From assembly GCF_001905445.1 (NCBI RefSeq), contig NZ_LIVQ01000007.1:184766-248765 (forward strand): DNA of 64,000 bases. The letters run 5' to 3'. Below, one piece after another: positions 33,741 through 42,475 of this stretch. Numbering within the stretch: the stretch's first letter is position 1; every line of letters starts with the position of its first letter. Position numbers and translations under genes: made by a program. The stretch comes from Streptomyces sp. CB00455. GTDB lineage: Bacteria > Actinomycetota > Actinomycetes > Streptomycetales > Streptomycetaceae. The notes under the pieces were generated by a model. It did not search any database. It had not been told where the DNA came from and was given only the letters and a program-made list of their open reading frames with translations.

Positions 33741-34266
33741 CGCAGCGGCGGGCCAGGGGGTTTCCTGGTCCGCCACTCCGGCCCACGGGCGCTCTGCAAC
33801 AGGGTGGCTCGTGGAGGCGGGTCCGCATCGGCGGCTGCCGGGGCCGACCCGGATGAAGAAGGCCTCCGCGTGGAAACGGAGGGAGAACATGCCGTGCGGC
33901 GCTCTGAAGAGGTGTACCGAGGCGAGCGCGGTGAACGCCTCCGCCATCCGCAGCAGCGCGTTCCCGGGGTCCGGGGACAATGACTCCAGGCAGTGCACCG
34001 CGGGCGCCGTCATCCGCGACACGGCCGGCTCGCGCAGCGGCACGACCTCAACCCATCTCGGGGCCATCGGAACCCTACTCAATGCGCGAATTTATACGAG
34101 GCCTTCGGCACCGTCTTCCAGGTTCACCGTCACGCCTCGCTCTTTCACGGCGGCATGCTGTCCGCCGGAAGAAGGCAGGTGCGGCCCGGCCGGGATGTTC
34201 CTCACACTTGGCACGGAGGGCGTGACAAGTGCCATCCGCGGTCGACGTGCCAGCAGGGGCGGCCGG
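33741..34266. other. Intergenic region with an unrecognised coding-like stretch
   Basis: On the minus strand roughly 33850-34080 reads like real protein (VHCLESLSPDPGNALLRMAE, then FTALASVHLFRAPHG) but has no credible start-to-stop gene and no family I recognise; it may be a relic. Nothing else was seen. Confidence 0.25.
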
Positions 34267-34875
34267 TCACCCCTGCCGGCGGGACGGTGCCCGCAGCCCG
34301 GTGGCGAGGACGGCTGCCCACAGCGCGCACGCGCAACCGAAGCCGGGCAGTGCCTGCCAGATCCACGGGGTGGTGCCCGGAGCCGCCAGGGCCACTGCGG
34401 CGGTCGCGGCGACCACCGCGACCATCACCGCGCCCAGCACGCGCAGGAGGGGGGCATCGAGCACGCGGGCCAGCGGGAAGAAGTGGCCGCCGACGACGAG
34501 AGCGGCCCAGCAGAAAGCCAGTTGGGGTTTGTCGAGCCGACTGTTCACCAGCCCGGCGCCCACGCCGAGCAGTACGGCCTGGATCACGATCAGCCGGACG
34601 AACGCGCGCCCGCGTGGCTGCGGGGCTGCGGCCTGAAGGGCGACCGGCCTGCTGCGGGCACGCAGTACGGCGAAGGTCACGGCGACGGCGAGCACGGCCC
34701 CCGCCACGGCCGCGGCTCGGCGGGGGCCGCCGTGCAGCGCGCCGAGGCCTATGAGGAACCACACCCCTCCGAAGGCCGCCCCGATCAGCGGGCCGCGGCC
34801 CGCTCCGGGGTCTCGCCGGGCCGGTGCACCCGTCACGCCGCGGGGAGCGCGTCCGGTGCGGGAAATCAGGTCCAT
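34267..34875 (-). CDS. Hypothetical integral membrane protein
   Basis: 202 aa. After a 30-residue Arg/Pro/Gly-rich cytoplasmic start, about six hydrophobic segments alternate with short loops (GAAFGGVWFLIGLGALHGG; AVAGAVLAVAVTFAVL; FVRLIVIQAVLLGVGAGLV; KPQLAFCWAALVVGGHFFPLA; VLGAVMVAVVAATAAVALA; a last near the end). The HFFPLAR element after the fourth helix resembles small uncharacterised DUF families. No function is assignable. It is solitary. Confidence 0.6.
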   Translation of the reverse strand: MDLISRTGRAPRGVTGAPARRDPGAGRGPLIGAAFGGVWFLIGLGALHGGPRRAAAVAGAVLAVAVTFAVLRARSRPVALQAAAPQPRGRAFVRLIVIQAVLLGVGAGLVNSRLDKPQLAFCWAALVVGGHFFPLARVLDAPLLRVLGAVMVAVVAATAAVALAAPGTTPWIWQALPGFGCACALWAAVLATGLRAPSRRQG

Positions 34876-35079
34876 GGGGCCTCCTGTTCACGGGTCTGCG
34901 CGTCACTCTAAGGCCGCCGGCCGTGCTCCCCTGCCTCAGAAAAGGACTTCGGGGAGGATTTCCATGACGTTTGTCATGCAAGTCGTGAGCAATGTCAGAA
35001 AAACCTTCCCGCTCGTTTCGGCCGGGCCGGCCGCTGTTGCGCCATCAACTCGCCGGTCCGAATAAGGGCAGCATTCGGA

Positions 35080-35463
35080 ATGATGGAAAACCCTCCCTTC
35101 CTCGTCCTGCTGCTGATCGAACAACGACCCTCCCTGTCCCTCCGGCGGCCCCGGTCGCCGAAGGGCCCGGACACCGGAGCACGGAGGAGGAGCGTGACCC
35201 CTAAGTCGTCCGCCCGGGAGGACTGCGTTTCCCGCATCCTCGATGTGCTGGCGGCCGGACCGGATACCGTCGTGGTGCGCTGTCGCCATCTGCCGCTGCA
35301 CCAGCCCATCGAGCCGGGCGCCGCCTTGCAACTCCTGACGGTCCGGCAGGCGGGGTTCCACCACGATGGACGCAGGCTTCGCAACGGCATGGCCCACGGC
35401 CAGAGCACTCACACGGTTGGTGCCGCCTGTCCTGTGACAACGAACCGTGACGACGGCCACTGA
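35080..35463 (+). CDS. Hypothetical protein, doubtful
   Basis: 127 aa from an ATG at 35080, or shorter from a GTG near 35196. The central part SRILDVLAAGPDTVVVRCRHLPLHQPIEPGAALQLLTV looks structured, while both ends are poor. No domain is recognised; it may be a truncated gene. Confidence 0.3.
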   Translation: MMENPPFLVLLLIEQRPSLSLRRPRSPKGPDTGARRRSVTPKSSAREDCVSRILDVLAAGPDTVVVRCRHLPLHQPIEPGAALQLLTVRQAGFHHDGRRLRNGMAHGQSTHTVGAACPVTTNRDDGH

Positions 35464-35576
35464 AGCTGGACCACCGCAAGGTTTGTGCCGACGAACGGGG
35501 ACCGCCCTGGTCGGGGTCTCTGGCTGAGAAGTACGTGATGGTGTCCCTGGAAGATTGATCATGATGGACTGGCGGG

Positions 35577-36233
35577 ATGACGACACTGCTGCCGCGCCTT
35601 TTTCGGGCGCTTGACCGCTTCCATGCCCTCCACCCGTGGGACCACAACGCCCACTACCACCGCTGGATCATGCGGCAGCTCCCCCGACACTTCGAAAGGG
35701 CGTTGGACGTCGGGTCGGGCAGCGGTGATCTGGCCCGACTTCTGGCCTCGCGTGCCACATCCGTGCAGGGTCTGGACGCCGACCCTGCGATGGTTGCTCG
35801 GGCACGGGAGCTCACCGGCGCCGCCCTTCCAGTGCGGTTCACTGCCGGAGACGCCCTGACCGAGATACCGCCCGGTTCCTATGACGTCATCACGTGTGTC
35901 GCCACCCTCCACCATCTGCCGTTCTCCGACGCTCTCACCCACCTTCGCCGGCACCTGACACCAGGTGGGATCCTGGTCGTCGTAGGGGTCGCGCGTGCGC
36001 AGTCACGCAGCGATCACCTCCTCGGTGCTGCCGCCATCCCGATGAATGTCGCCATGGCCTGGATCAAGAGCAAGGGACGTAGGGCGCCACGGCCGGTTTC
36101 GATGACGGCGCCCACCCGGCCAGCGACCATGAGCTTCGCCGAGATCCTCGGTGGGGCTCGGGGTGTTCTGCCCGGCGTTCGGCCACGCCGACGTCTGTTC
36201 TGGCGCTACACACTCGTCTGGCACCACAGCTGA
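35577..36233 (+). CDS. Class I SAM-dependent methyltransferase
   Basis: 218-aa methyltransferase (Methyltransf_11/25 type). Motif I is ALDVGSGSGDLARLL, motif II VQGLDADPAMVARAREL (acidic residue contacting the SAM ribose), then FTAGDAL, and motif IV YDVITCVATLHHLPF, followed by LTPGGILVVVG. The tail (PATMSFAEILGGARGVLPGVRPRRRLFWRYTLVWHH) is typical of this actinomycete group. Substrate unknown; no biosynthetic neighbours. Confidence 0.88.
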   Translation: MTTLLPRLFRALDRFHALHPWDHNAHYHRWIMRQLPRHFERALDVGSGSGDLARLLASRATSVQGLDADPAMVARARELTGAALPVRFTAGDALTEIPPGSYDVITCVATLHHLPFSDALTHLRRHLTPGGILVVVGVARAQSRSDHLLGAAAIPMNVAMAWIKSKGRRAPRPVSMTAPTRPATMSFAEILGGARGVLPGVRPRRRLFWRYTLVWHHS

Positions 36234-36400
36234 CGGGCTCCAAAGCAAGCAGGCGTTGCCAGTCGTCGACTAGGTTCGCTGGCACGAACGTTGTGTTGGT
36301 CCAACGTCCATGGCATTTGATCACGATGACGTCGACTGCCAGGATCATCTGACGATTCGACAGACTGTCGGGTCGGTTAGACGAGCTAGGGGGAACCGGA

Positions 36401-37087
36401 ATGCAGTTGAGGTCTGGTGTGGCTTCGAAGACGGCGGTCCTGATGGCGCTGGCGGCCTTCGCTGTCGCCTGTGGCGGCGGCTCCGACGCGGCCGGAGGGA
36501 AGCCGCAGGTGACGAAAGAGTCGGCATCAGGGGCGAACGCAGGCACGGGGAGTGGATCGGACACGCCGAAAGGCGGTAACACGGACTTCGACACCGTGTT
36601 CAACACCGAGGACCGGATCAAGCAGGCACTGCCGGATCCGGCATCGATGAAGGGCTGGACACCGAAGACCGGCCGCGCGGAGGTCGAGGAGCAGCCCAAG
36701 TCCGCGGAGCAGTGCGGTCCGGATGCGCACTGGGACTGCACCGCCCTCGCGAATGGGGTGACGAAATTCGAGGCAGTAGGCGAGACCGCCTACTTCACCA
36801 TCCAGGCCTATGCCGACAAAAAGGCCGCCGCAGCCGCGTGCGGCAGGGAGAAGGACTGGTCGGCGACCTACGGAAAGGCGGAGGTGCCACCCGTCCCCGG
36901 GGCCGCGAGCCACGCCTACTACCGCAACGCCGGGAACTTGGACGGCCTGGACCTCACCATGTGCCTGGGTACGGTCATCGCCCAGGTGAGGCTGGAAGGG
37001 GGAGGCAGTTCTCTGAATCCCGCCACCGCCCACTCCCTGGCCCGGATCTTCGTTCCCCGTATCCAGAAGGCTGCCGCAGCCTCCTGA
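36401..37087 (+). CDS. Secreted lipoprotein, unknown function
   Basis: 228-aa lipoprotein with lipobox FAVAC (Cys24), a Gly/Ser/Lys linker, and a globular domain containing four cysteines (EQCGPDAHWDC, AAAACGRE, LTMCLG) that could form two disulfides. The wording RIKQALPDPASMKGWTP and the late HSLARIFVPRIQ helix parallel the lipoprotein at 30939, suggesting distant paralogues. Ligand or role unknown. Confidence 0.75.
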   Translation: MQLRSGVASKTAVLMALAAFAVACGGGSDAAGGKPQVTKESASGANAGTGSGSDTPKGGNTDFDTVFNTEDRIKQALPDPASMKGWTPKTGRAEVEEQPKSAEQCGPDAHWDCTALANGVTKFEAVGETAYFTIQAYADKKAAAAACGREKDWSATYGKAEVPPVPGAASHAYYRNAGNLDGLDLTMCLGTVIAQVRLEGGGSSLNPATAHSLARIFVPRIQKAAAAS

Positions 37088-37442
37088 CACGTACGTCGAC
37101 CCCCGCCCCGGCCTTGGCCCGACCCGGACTCAGCCGCCCCGGACTCGGCCCCGCCGCCCGGACGGCGCGGCGCCGGGGTGCGGGTGCCCGGTCGTGCCGG
37201 CATCCCGCGGGACGAGTAGGCATCGTCCGCCGGGACCGCGCCGGGCGTGGCTGCGGGGACGGCCGACCGGCAGGCGGACCCCCACGCCCACGCCCACCTT
37301 GTCGAGTCGGGGGATGAACTGCGGGCGTCCCCGGCCCGGCCGGCGGTCAGCACCCGTGCGAGCGGGCGGCACCTGCGGTCCGAGGCTAGGTGAATCCTGC
37401 CGGTCGGTCCGGTTCCGGGGCCTGCCCAGCCACCCCTTTGTG
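37088..37442. other. Intergenic region without a supported gene
   Basis: No coding sequence or structured element was recognised. Confidence 0.3.
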
Positions 37443-37676
37443 TCAGGCCGCATCCTGCTCCTGCGCGGCTTCTTCCAGGGCGGCCATGCGGTCCTTGCCG
37501 ACGCGCATCCCTGTGGCGTCCTTGTCGACGCGCATCCCTGTGGCGTCATGGGGGGCGCGGACCTGGGGGGAGTCCACGCTGAACCGCTCCGGGTACGGGT
37601 CGTACCTACCGATCGGCAGGTACGACTCCAGCCACTTCACTCGGCATTGGTGACGTGCCTGCGCTTCACGACCCAT
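37443..37676 (-). CDS. Small hypothetical protein with internal 9-residue repeat, doubtful
   Basis: 77 aa reading VKWLESYLPIGRYDPYPERF...DATGMRVDK-DATGMRVGK-DRMAALEEAAQEQDAA. The composition is plausible for a real acidic protein and the 9-residue repeat comes from a 27-bp DNA duplication, but no ribosome site or family is evident. It may be the end of a larger decayed gene. Confidence 0.35.
   Translation of the reverse strand: MGREAQARHQCRVKWLESYLPIGRYDPYPERFSVDSPQVRAPHDATGMRVDKDATGMRVGKDRMAALEEAAQEQDAA
37494..37547. repeat. 27-bp tandem direct repeat, two copies
   Basis: GACGCGCATCCCTGTGGCGTC occurs at 37500-37520 and 37527-37547, with similar CTTG-type spacers, giving a 27-bp period that preserves reading frame. 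Confidence 0.8.
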
Positions 37677-37678
37677 TC

Positions 37679-38365
37679 CTACGGCTTTTCACCCCGCGAA
37701 GCGGACGAGCTCGGGCGGATCGCGGCTTCGATGTGGGCGAGCTGGGCGGCGAGGATCTCCTCGAACGCGGCACGGCGTTCCACTCCGAGGGGGCGGACGT
37801 CGCGGGCGAAGTGGGCCAGGGCCGGGAAGCGTTCGGGATCAGCGCCCAGAACCGCCACGCGGAACAGTTCCATGCCCTGTTCGTACTCGTCCGGGGAGAC
37901 GGTGCTGACCCCGGCGTCGGAGGCGATCAGCGCGGCGAGAAGTACCGCGATCCGGTGGTAGCGCGCCGGGACCTCCTCGTCGGGCAGCCCCGAGGCGCGC
38001 AGAGCCTGCAGCACCTCTTCCATGACCAGGCGGGAACCGGTGCCGCTGGATGCGTAGCGTCCCCATATCGCGGCGAGCTGGGGCTGCTGTTCGAAGGCTT
38101 CCCTCACGCGCAGGGCCAGGGACGTGAGGCGCTGCTTCCAGTCGCCCTCCGGGCGGTAGCCGTCCATCGCGGCCAGGAGAATCCGGTCGGCAACCGCGCG
38201 CAGCAATTCCGTCTTGCTGCGGAAGTGCCGGTAGAGGCTCGAGGAATCGGTCCCGAGGGCCGCAGCCAGCTTGCGCACGCTGAACGAGTCCGCGTCGCTC
38301 GTGCGCAGCAGTTCCGCCGCCGCATTCAGGATTTCTTCGGTTGACCAACGCCTTCGGCCTGCCAT
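37679..38365 (-). CDS. TetR-family transcriptional repressor
   Basis: 228-aa regulator: RRRWSTEEILNAAAELLRTSDADSFSVRKLAAALGTDSSSLYRHFRSKTELLRAVADRIL is a clean TetR HTH; the C-terminal half (WKQRLTSLALRVREAFEQQPQLAAIWGRYASSG) matches the TetR_C_1/tetracyclin-repressor-like group. The ATG at 38365 follows GAGAGGAGCCAC. It is divergent from a serine hydrolase gene across 145 bp containing a perfect dyad inside a promoter, so it probably represses that gene. Confidence 0.9.
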   Translation of the reverse strand: MAGRRRWSTEEILNAAAELLRTSDADSFSVRKLAAALGTDSSSLYRHFRSKTELLRAVADRILLAAMDGYRPEGDWKQRLTSLALRVREAFEQQPQLAAIWGRYASSGTGSRLVMEEVLQALRASGLPDEEVPARYHRIAVLLAALIASDAGVSTVSPDEYEQGMELFRVAVLGADPERFPALAHFARDVRPLGVERRAAFEEILAAQLAHIEAAIRPSSSASRGEKP

Positions 38366-38403
38366 GTGGCTCCTCTCGCCAGGAAACCAGCCTACCTGTG
38401 CAC

Positions 38404-38431
38404 TTGGTGTTGCACGCACCGCGTGCATAAT
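38404..38431 (+). promoter_or_regulatory. Promoter of the serine hydrolase with embedded TetR-type operator
   Basis: TTGGTG (38404-38409) and CATAAT (38426-38431) form a -35/-10 pair with a 16-bp spacer. The perfect dyad TGCACGC-ACC-GCGTGCA (38411-38427) fills the spacer and overlaps the -10, ideal for repression by the divergent TetR protein. Confidence 0.65.
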
Positions 38432-38510
38432 GGGGTCATGGGCCTGCCCGGGCTGGTCGGCATGCCGCTCGTGCCGTGCCGTCCGGGGAGCAGACGAAAG
38501 GACGCAAGAC

Positions 38511-39641
38511 GTGAAGGACCCGCTGGATTCCGCGGCGCTGGACGCCGCCGTTGAAGACGTCCACCGTGCCGGCATACCGGGCCTGTTCGCCGAGGTGCGA
38601 GTGGGAGATCAAATCTGGCGCGGCGCCGCCGGGGTGGCCGATGTCGCCACCGGCCGCCCCGTCACCGCCGGCATGCGGCACCGAGTCGGCAGCATCACCA
38701 AGACCTTCACCGCCGCAGCAGTCCTGCAGCAGGTCGAGAGCGGTCAGATCGGCCTCGATACCCCGATCGGCCGGTACCTTCCGAAACTGGTCCCCGGCGA
38801 ACGCGGTGACGAGATCACCATCCGGATGCTGCTCAACCACACCAGCGGCCTCGCCGAATACCTCCCCTACGCCTACCCCTCCCTCAGGGCGTTCCCCGCC
38901 CTGGCAGCCACCGGCCCCCAGAGTCTGGAGGACCACCGGTTCACGCGGTTCGATCCCACTGAGCTGATCCAGATGGGTGTCACCGCACCTGCTGTCGGCA
39001 CCCCGGGCGGTACACCGGGGGTGTACTCGAACACCAACTACCTGCTTCTCGGCCAGCTTTTGGAACGGACGACCGGCACTACGGCCGAGCGATGCATCAC
39101 CCACGACATCATCGAGCGCGCCGGGCTCCGGGACACCGAATTCCCCGCCGGACCGCACGTCACGGGGCCGCACGCGAAGCTCTACGAGTCATGGTTCGGC
39201 ATGATCGACCCGCCGCGCGACTACAGCGTCTACGACATGTCGTGGGTGGGGCCCGCGGCCTCGCTGATCTCGACCGTCACCGACATCAACCATTTCTTCG
39301 GCACGCTGCTGGCCGGAGACATCGTCAGCCCGTCATCGCTGGCGCAGATGCAGCGCACCGTCCCCGTCATCTCCCAGGAGGGAAGGACCATCGACTACGG
39401 CCTCGGCCTGCACCCGATACAGAGTCCCGGCCAGAGTCCCGGTCAGAGCACTTTCTGGGGCCATGGCGGCACTGTCTGGGGTGGTGGAGCGCTGGCCATG
39501 ACCCGCGCCGACGGCAAGCGGCAGATGACGGTCGCGGTCAACATGCAGAGGTGGAACAAGCTCGACTCCTCCGGCAGGCCGCAACCGCATCCCATCGACA
39601 ACGCGCTCGCGACCCTGTACCGCGTGGCGATGGACGGCTGA
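38511..39641 (+). CDS. Serine hydrolase of the class C beta-lactamase / D-Ala-D-Ala carboxypeptidase family
   Basis: 376-aa penicillin-recognising-type hydrolase: catalytic SITK (Ser-x-x-Lys) within RVGSITKTFTAAAVLQQ, the YSN tyrosine motif in GVYSNTNYLLLGQLLE, and an HGG triad equivalent of KTG in WGHGGTVWGGGALAMT. No signal peptide is present at this start, so it is probably cytoplasmic; relatives include esterases, amidases and carboxypeptidases. GTG at 38511 with AAAGGACG upstream. Gln-Ser-Pro-Gly is doubled near residue 305 (SPGQSPGQS). Likely repressed by the divergent TetR. Confidence 0.88.
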   Translation: MKDPLDSAALDAAVEDVHRAGIPGLFAEVRVGDQIWRGAAGVADVATGRPVTAGMRHRVGSITKTFTAAAVLQQVESGQIGLDTPIGRYLPKLVPGERGDEITIRMLLNHTSGLAEYLPYAYPSLRAFPALAATGPQSLEDHRFTRFDPTELIQMGVTAPAVGTPGGTPGVYSNTNYLLLGQLLERTTGTTAERCITHDIIERAGLRDTEFPAGPHVTGPHAKLYESWFGMIDPPRDYSVYDMSWVGPAASLISTVTDINHFFGTLLAGDIVSPSSLAQMQRTVPVISQEGRTIDYGLGLHPIQSPGQSPGQSTFWGHGGTVWGGGALAMTRADGKRQMTVAVNMQRWNKLDSSGRPQPHPIDNALATLYRVAMDG

Positions 39642-40022
39642 CCGGGCCGGAGCGCGGTACAGGGGACGTTCTGCACAGCACACCTGGTCGCAACAGCAGG
39701 CGCAGCAGGCCATCGACCTGTACAGGAAAGCGGTCAAGGCCGTGAAGGACGCCCATGCCGCATATGTGGCGAAGGCCGATGTCTACAAGGCGGCGGCGAA
39801 GGCGGGCATCGATCCAGGTTCGAGGAAGAACGCCGAGCCGGCCTGTTCCATGAGCCGGTTTCGCCGTCCGTTTCGCCGTCCAGGGCCGCCCGGTCCGGGC
39901 GGGCGCCGCCAGTGCGGTCCGCGCTGGCGCTGCCCGCGCCTTGGCGGCAGCAAGAGCCGGTAGATTTCGTCCGGCCGCGCCACGGACGCTGGCCTGGCGG
40001 GAGGTCGAGGGGGAAGGGCGCC
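39642..40022. other. Intergenic region with a helical coding-like stretch
   Basis: From about 39680 the plus strand reads QAQQAIDLYRKAVKAVKDAH and then AAYVAKADVYKAAAKAG, a credible coiled helix without a good start; it may be the end of a decayed gene. Nothing else was recognised. Confidence 0.3.
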
Positions 40023-40460
40023 ATGGAATTCCTACGCGAGGACGGCCACCGGCTGTTGCTTGCCGCTTTCGGGCTCCTCGCCCTCTCGGTGTCCGTCGCG
40101 CTCGCGGTGCGGACTTGCAGCCGATGGCTGCTCGCCCGCAGGACGTTCAACGAAGGGCTGCCCGCCGACGCCACAGTGGTGGATGCCTATGTGCTGCCGG
40201 GAGACCAGGGCCGGGCGGGCCTCCAGCACGCCATCGTGGGCTTCCGCGCGGCCGACGGGCGCGAGTACCGGCTCGACCTCGACACCGATCGACGACGGCC
40301 CCTGGGGGCGCGGGTGCGACTGCGCTACCTCCCGACGAGCCCGGAACGAGCAGTCCTCCTCGAAGCGGGCCGGGGCACCGTGCGCACGGTGCTGACCCTC
40401 CTCTTTCTGGTGGCCCTCGGGCTGGTCGGCGTCCTCCTGACGGTGCTGAGCCTGCTCTAG
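40023..40460 (+). CDS. DUF3592-type membrane protein
   Basis: 145 aa. Two transmembrane helices (LLLAAFGLLALSVSVALAV near 10-28 and TVLTLLFLVALGLVGVLLTV near the end) bracket an extracytoplasmic or cytoplasmic beta domain: ADATVVDAYVLPG, HAIVGFRAADGREYRLDL, LGARVRLRYLPTSPERAVLL. The order helix-beta domain-helix and the V-x-x-RYLP-x-P motif are those of DUF3592. Function unknown. ATG at 40023 after AAGGGCGCC. Confidence 0.75.
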   Translation: MEFLREDGHRLLLAAFGLLALSVSVALAVRTCSRWLLARRTFNEGLPADATVVDAYVLPGDQGRAGLQHAIVGFRAADGREYRLDLDTDRRRPLGARVRLRYLPTSPERAVLLEAGRGTVRTVLTLLFLVALGLVGVLLTVLSLL

Positions 40461-40904
40461 CTGCGGATCACGGCCCCCGCCCGGCAGCTCATCCACCAGG
40501 GCAGTCCGGCGGAGCCGGCCTGCCGGACCGGTGATCCTGGAAGACCAGCGCCAAGCAGCCCAGCCCATCAACGCCGAACACCGCCGCACGGCCGGTTCGA
40601 CGGACTCGTCAGGCGCGGCCGGAGGCGGCGCCCCGTACCGAGCCCGCCGGCGCGTCGGGGACCTCGGGTGTTCGCTGCGCTCGGCCGGCGCCATCGGCCC
40701 CGACCCGGACACGGCGTTCCTCTGAGACAGAGGGTGTGGCACGGGGGCGGAGTACAGCTGGTTCGAGCAGTTCAAGTGCGCGGAGCAGCCGCGGAGCAGC
40801 AAGGCAGTGCCATGCTCCGTCGCAGGGGTGTACTGCTGGTACGCCCCTTGTCAGTGACTCGCTGCCCGCCCGAAGTGCGGGTTACCTGGATGAGGTGGTG
40901 CCTT
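40461..40904. other. Intergenic region with a cysteine-rich relic
   Basis: The only striking element is an open stretch at 40726-40857 that reads with five cysteines (CGTGAEYSWFEQFKC ... VPCSVAGVYCWYAPCQ) and ends at a TGA; an in-frame TGA at 40723-40725 and the lack of a start codon argue for a decayed gene or one needing stop readthrough. Confidence 0.3.
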
Positions 40905-40929
40905 CCGCCCGGCCTCGAAGGCCGGGCGG
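40905..40929 (+). terminator. Hairpin upstream of the alcohol dehydrogenase operon
   Basis: CCGCCCGGCCT (40905-40915) pairs perfectly with AGGCCGGGCGG (40919-40929) around a 3-base loop. It probably insulates the following operon. Confidence 0.6.
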
Positions 40930-41019
40930 GCGGGCACCTGCACCTGCACCTGCCCCTGCCCTCGGCGGCAGCCGGTGCACCTCGTACCCCACGCCCCGGC
41001 ACGCGAAGGAGTCACCCTC

Positions 41020-42036
41020 ATGCGCGGCACAGTGATCCACTCTCCCCGTGACATCCGTTTCGAAACGCTGGACGACCCCGGGATCCTGCACCCCACGGAC
41101 GCCGTCATCCGTACGGCCGCAACCTGCGTGTGCGGCTCGGACCTGTGGCCCTACCGCGGCCTGGAGCCGATCGGCGACCCCCATCCGATGGGTCACGAGT
41201 ACGTCGGTTTCGTGGAGGAGGTCGGATCCGAGGTCACATCGGTCAAGCCGGGCCAGTTCGTCGTCGGCTCCTTCGCCACCTCCGACAACACCTGCGCCAA
41301 CTGCCGCAACGGCTTCCAGTCGAACTGCCTGCACCGTGAGTTCATGTCAACTTGTCAGGCCGACTACGTGCGCATCCCGAACGCCCAGGGCACCCTGGTC
41401 GCCACCGACGAGGTGCCCGGCGAGGAGCTGTGGCCCGGTCTCCTCGCCGTGTCCGACGTGATGGGTACCGGCTGGTGGGCGGCCGACGCCGCCGAGGTCG
41501 AGCCCGGTTCGACCGCCGTGGTCGTCGGCGACGGCGCGGTGGGCCTGTGCGGAGTGATCGCGGCGAAGGAGATGGGCGCTGAGCGGATCATCGCCATGTC
41601 GCGGCACGCATCCCGGCAGGAGCTCGCCCGGGAGTTCGGCGCCACCGACATCGTCACCGAGCGCGGCGAGGAGGGCGTGGCCCGGATCAAGGAGCTGACC
41701 GGCGGGATCGGCGCCGACAGCGTCCTGGAGTGCGTGGGCACCGCCGAGGCCATGCGGCAGGCCCTGCACTCGGCCCGGCCCGGCGGCAACGTCGGCTTCG
41801 TCGGCGTCCCCCACGAGGTCGCGATCGACGGGCAGGAGCTGTTCTTCTCCCACGTCGGCCTGCGCGGCGGCCCCGCCCCCGTACGCCGCTACCTGCCCGA
41901 CCTGATCGACCGGGTCCTGTCGGGCCGGATCGAGCCCGGCAAGGTCTTCGACCTCACCCTGCCCCTGGAACAGGTCGCGGAGGGCTACAAGGCCATGGAC
42001 GAGCGCCGCGCCGTCAAGGCCCTCCTCAAGCCCTGA
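41020..42036 (+). CDS. Zinc-dependent alcohol dehydrogenase (MDR family)
   Basis: 338-aa medium-chain dehydrogenase. Catalytic zinc ligands are in CVCGSD and GHEYVGFVEE; the structural-zinc lobe CANCRNGFQSNC has Gly in place of one cysteine, a variant common in this subgroup. The NAD(P)-binding Rossmann motif is VVVGDGAVGLCGVIAAKEMGAERI. First gene of a co-directional series (dehydrogenase, cupin, SDRs, cyclophilin-like); AAGGAG precedes the ATG. A fragment of its own C-terminus is repeated downstream at 42476-42616. It likely oxidises or reduces an unknown alcohol/aldehyde. Confidence 0.9.
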   Translation: MRGTVIHSPRDIRFETLDDPGILHPTDAVIRTAATCVCGSDLWPYRGLEPIGDPHPMGHEYVGFVEEVGSEVTSVKPGQFVVGSFATSDNTCANCRNGFQSNCLHREFMSTCQADYVRIPNAQGTLVATDEVPGEELWPGLLAVSDVMGTGWWAADAAEVEPGSTAVVVGDGAVGLCGVIAAKEMGAERIIAMSRHASRQELAREFGATDIVTERGEEGVARIKELTGGIGADSVLECVGTAEAMRQALHSARPGGNVGFVGVPHEVAIDGQELFFSHVGLRGGPAPVRRYLPDLIDRVLSGRIEPGKVFDLTLPLEQVAEGYKAMDERRAVKALLKP

Positions 42037-42061
42037 GCCGCCTACTGTCCAAGGAGCGATC

Positions 42062-42472
42062 ATGCAGATCACCCGCAGCTCGATCGACACGGCAAAAGGC
42101 CCGGCCGACTGGTTCACCGGCGACGTCTACATCGACGCCGTCGCCAGCGCCCCGGCCCCCTCCCGGGTCACCGCCTCCCTGGTGCACTTCATGCCCGGCG
42201 CCCGCACCCACTGGCACCGCCACCCGCTGGGCCAGACCGTCTTCGTCACCGAAGGAATCGGCCTGTGCCAGCGCCGCGGCGGACCGGTGGAAGTCATCCG
42301 GCCCGGTGACCGCGTCCTGTTCGAGGCCGACGAGGAGCACTGGCACGGCGCCGCCCCGAACCGGCTGATGGTTCACCTCGCCATCAACGAAGGCGACGAC
42401 GACCACGATGTCGTGCACTGGCTGAACCCCGTGACCGTCGAGGAGTACGCCACAGCCCCGGCCATCGGCTGA
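42062..42472 (+). CDS. Cupin-domain protein
   Basis: 136-aa single cupin. Motif 1 is HFMPGARTHWHRHPLGQTVFVTEGIG, giving His-x-His...Glu metal ligands; motif 2 is IRPGDRVLFEADEEHWHGAAPN with the fourth His. This is the pattern of small carboxymuconolactone/quercetinase-like cupins often encoded with dehydrogenases. It begins 25 bp after the alcohol dehydrogenase stop, so the two are surely co-transcribed. Reaction unknown. Confidence 0.87.
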   Translation: MQITRSSIDTAKGPADWFTGDVYIDAVASAPAPSRVTASLVHFMPGARTHWHRHPLGQTVFVTEGIGLCQRRGGPVEVIRPGDRVLFEADEEHWHGAAPNRLMVHLAINEGDDDHDVVHWLNPVTVEEYATAPAIG

Positions 42473-42475
42473 AAC

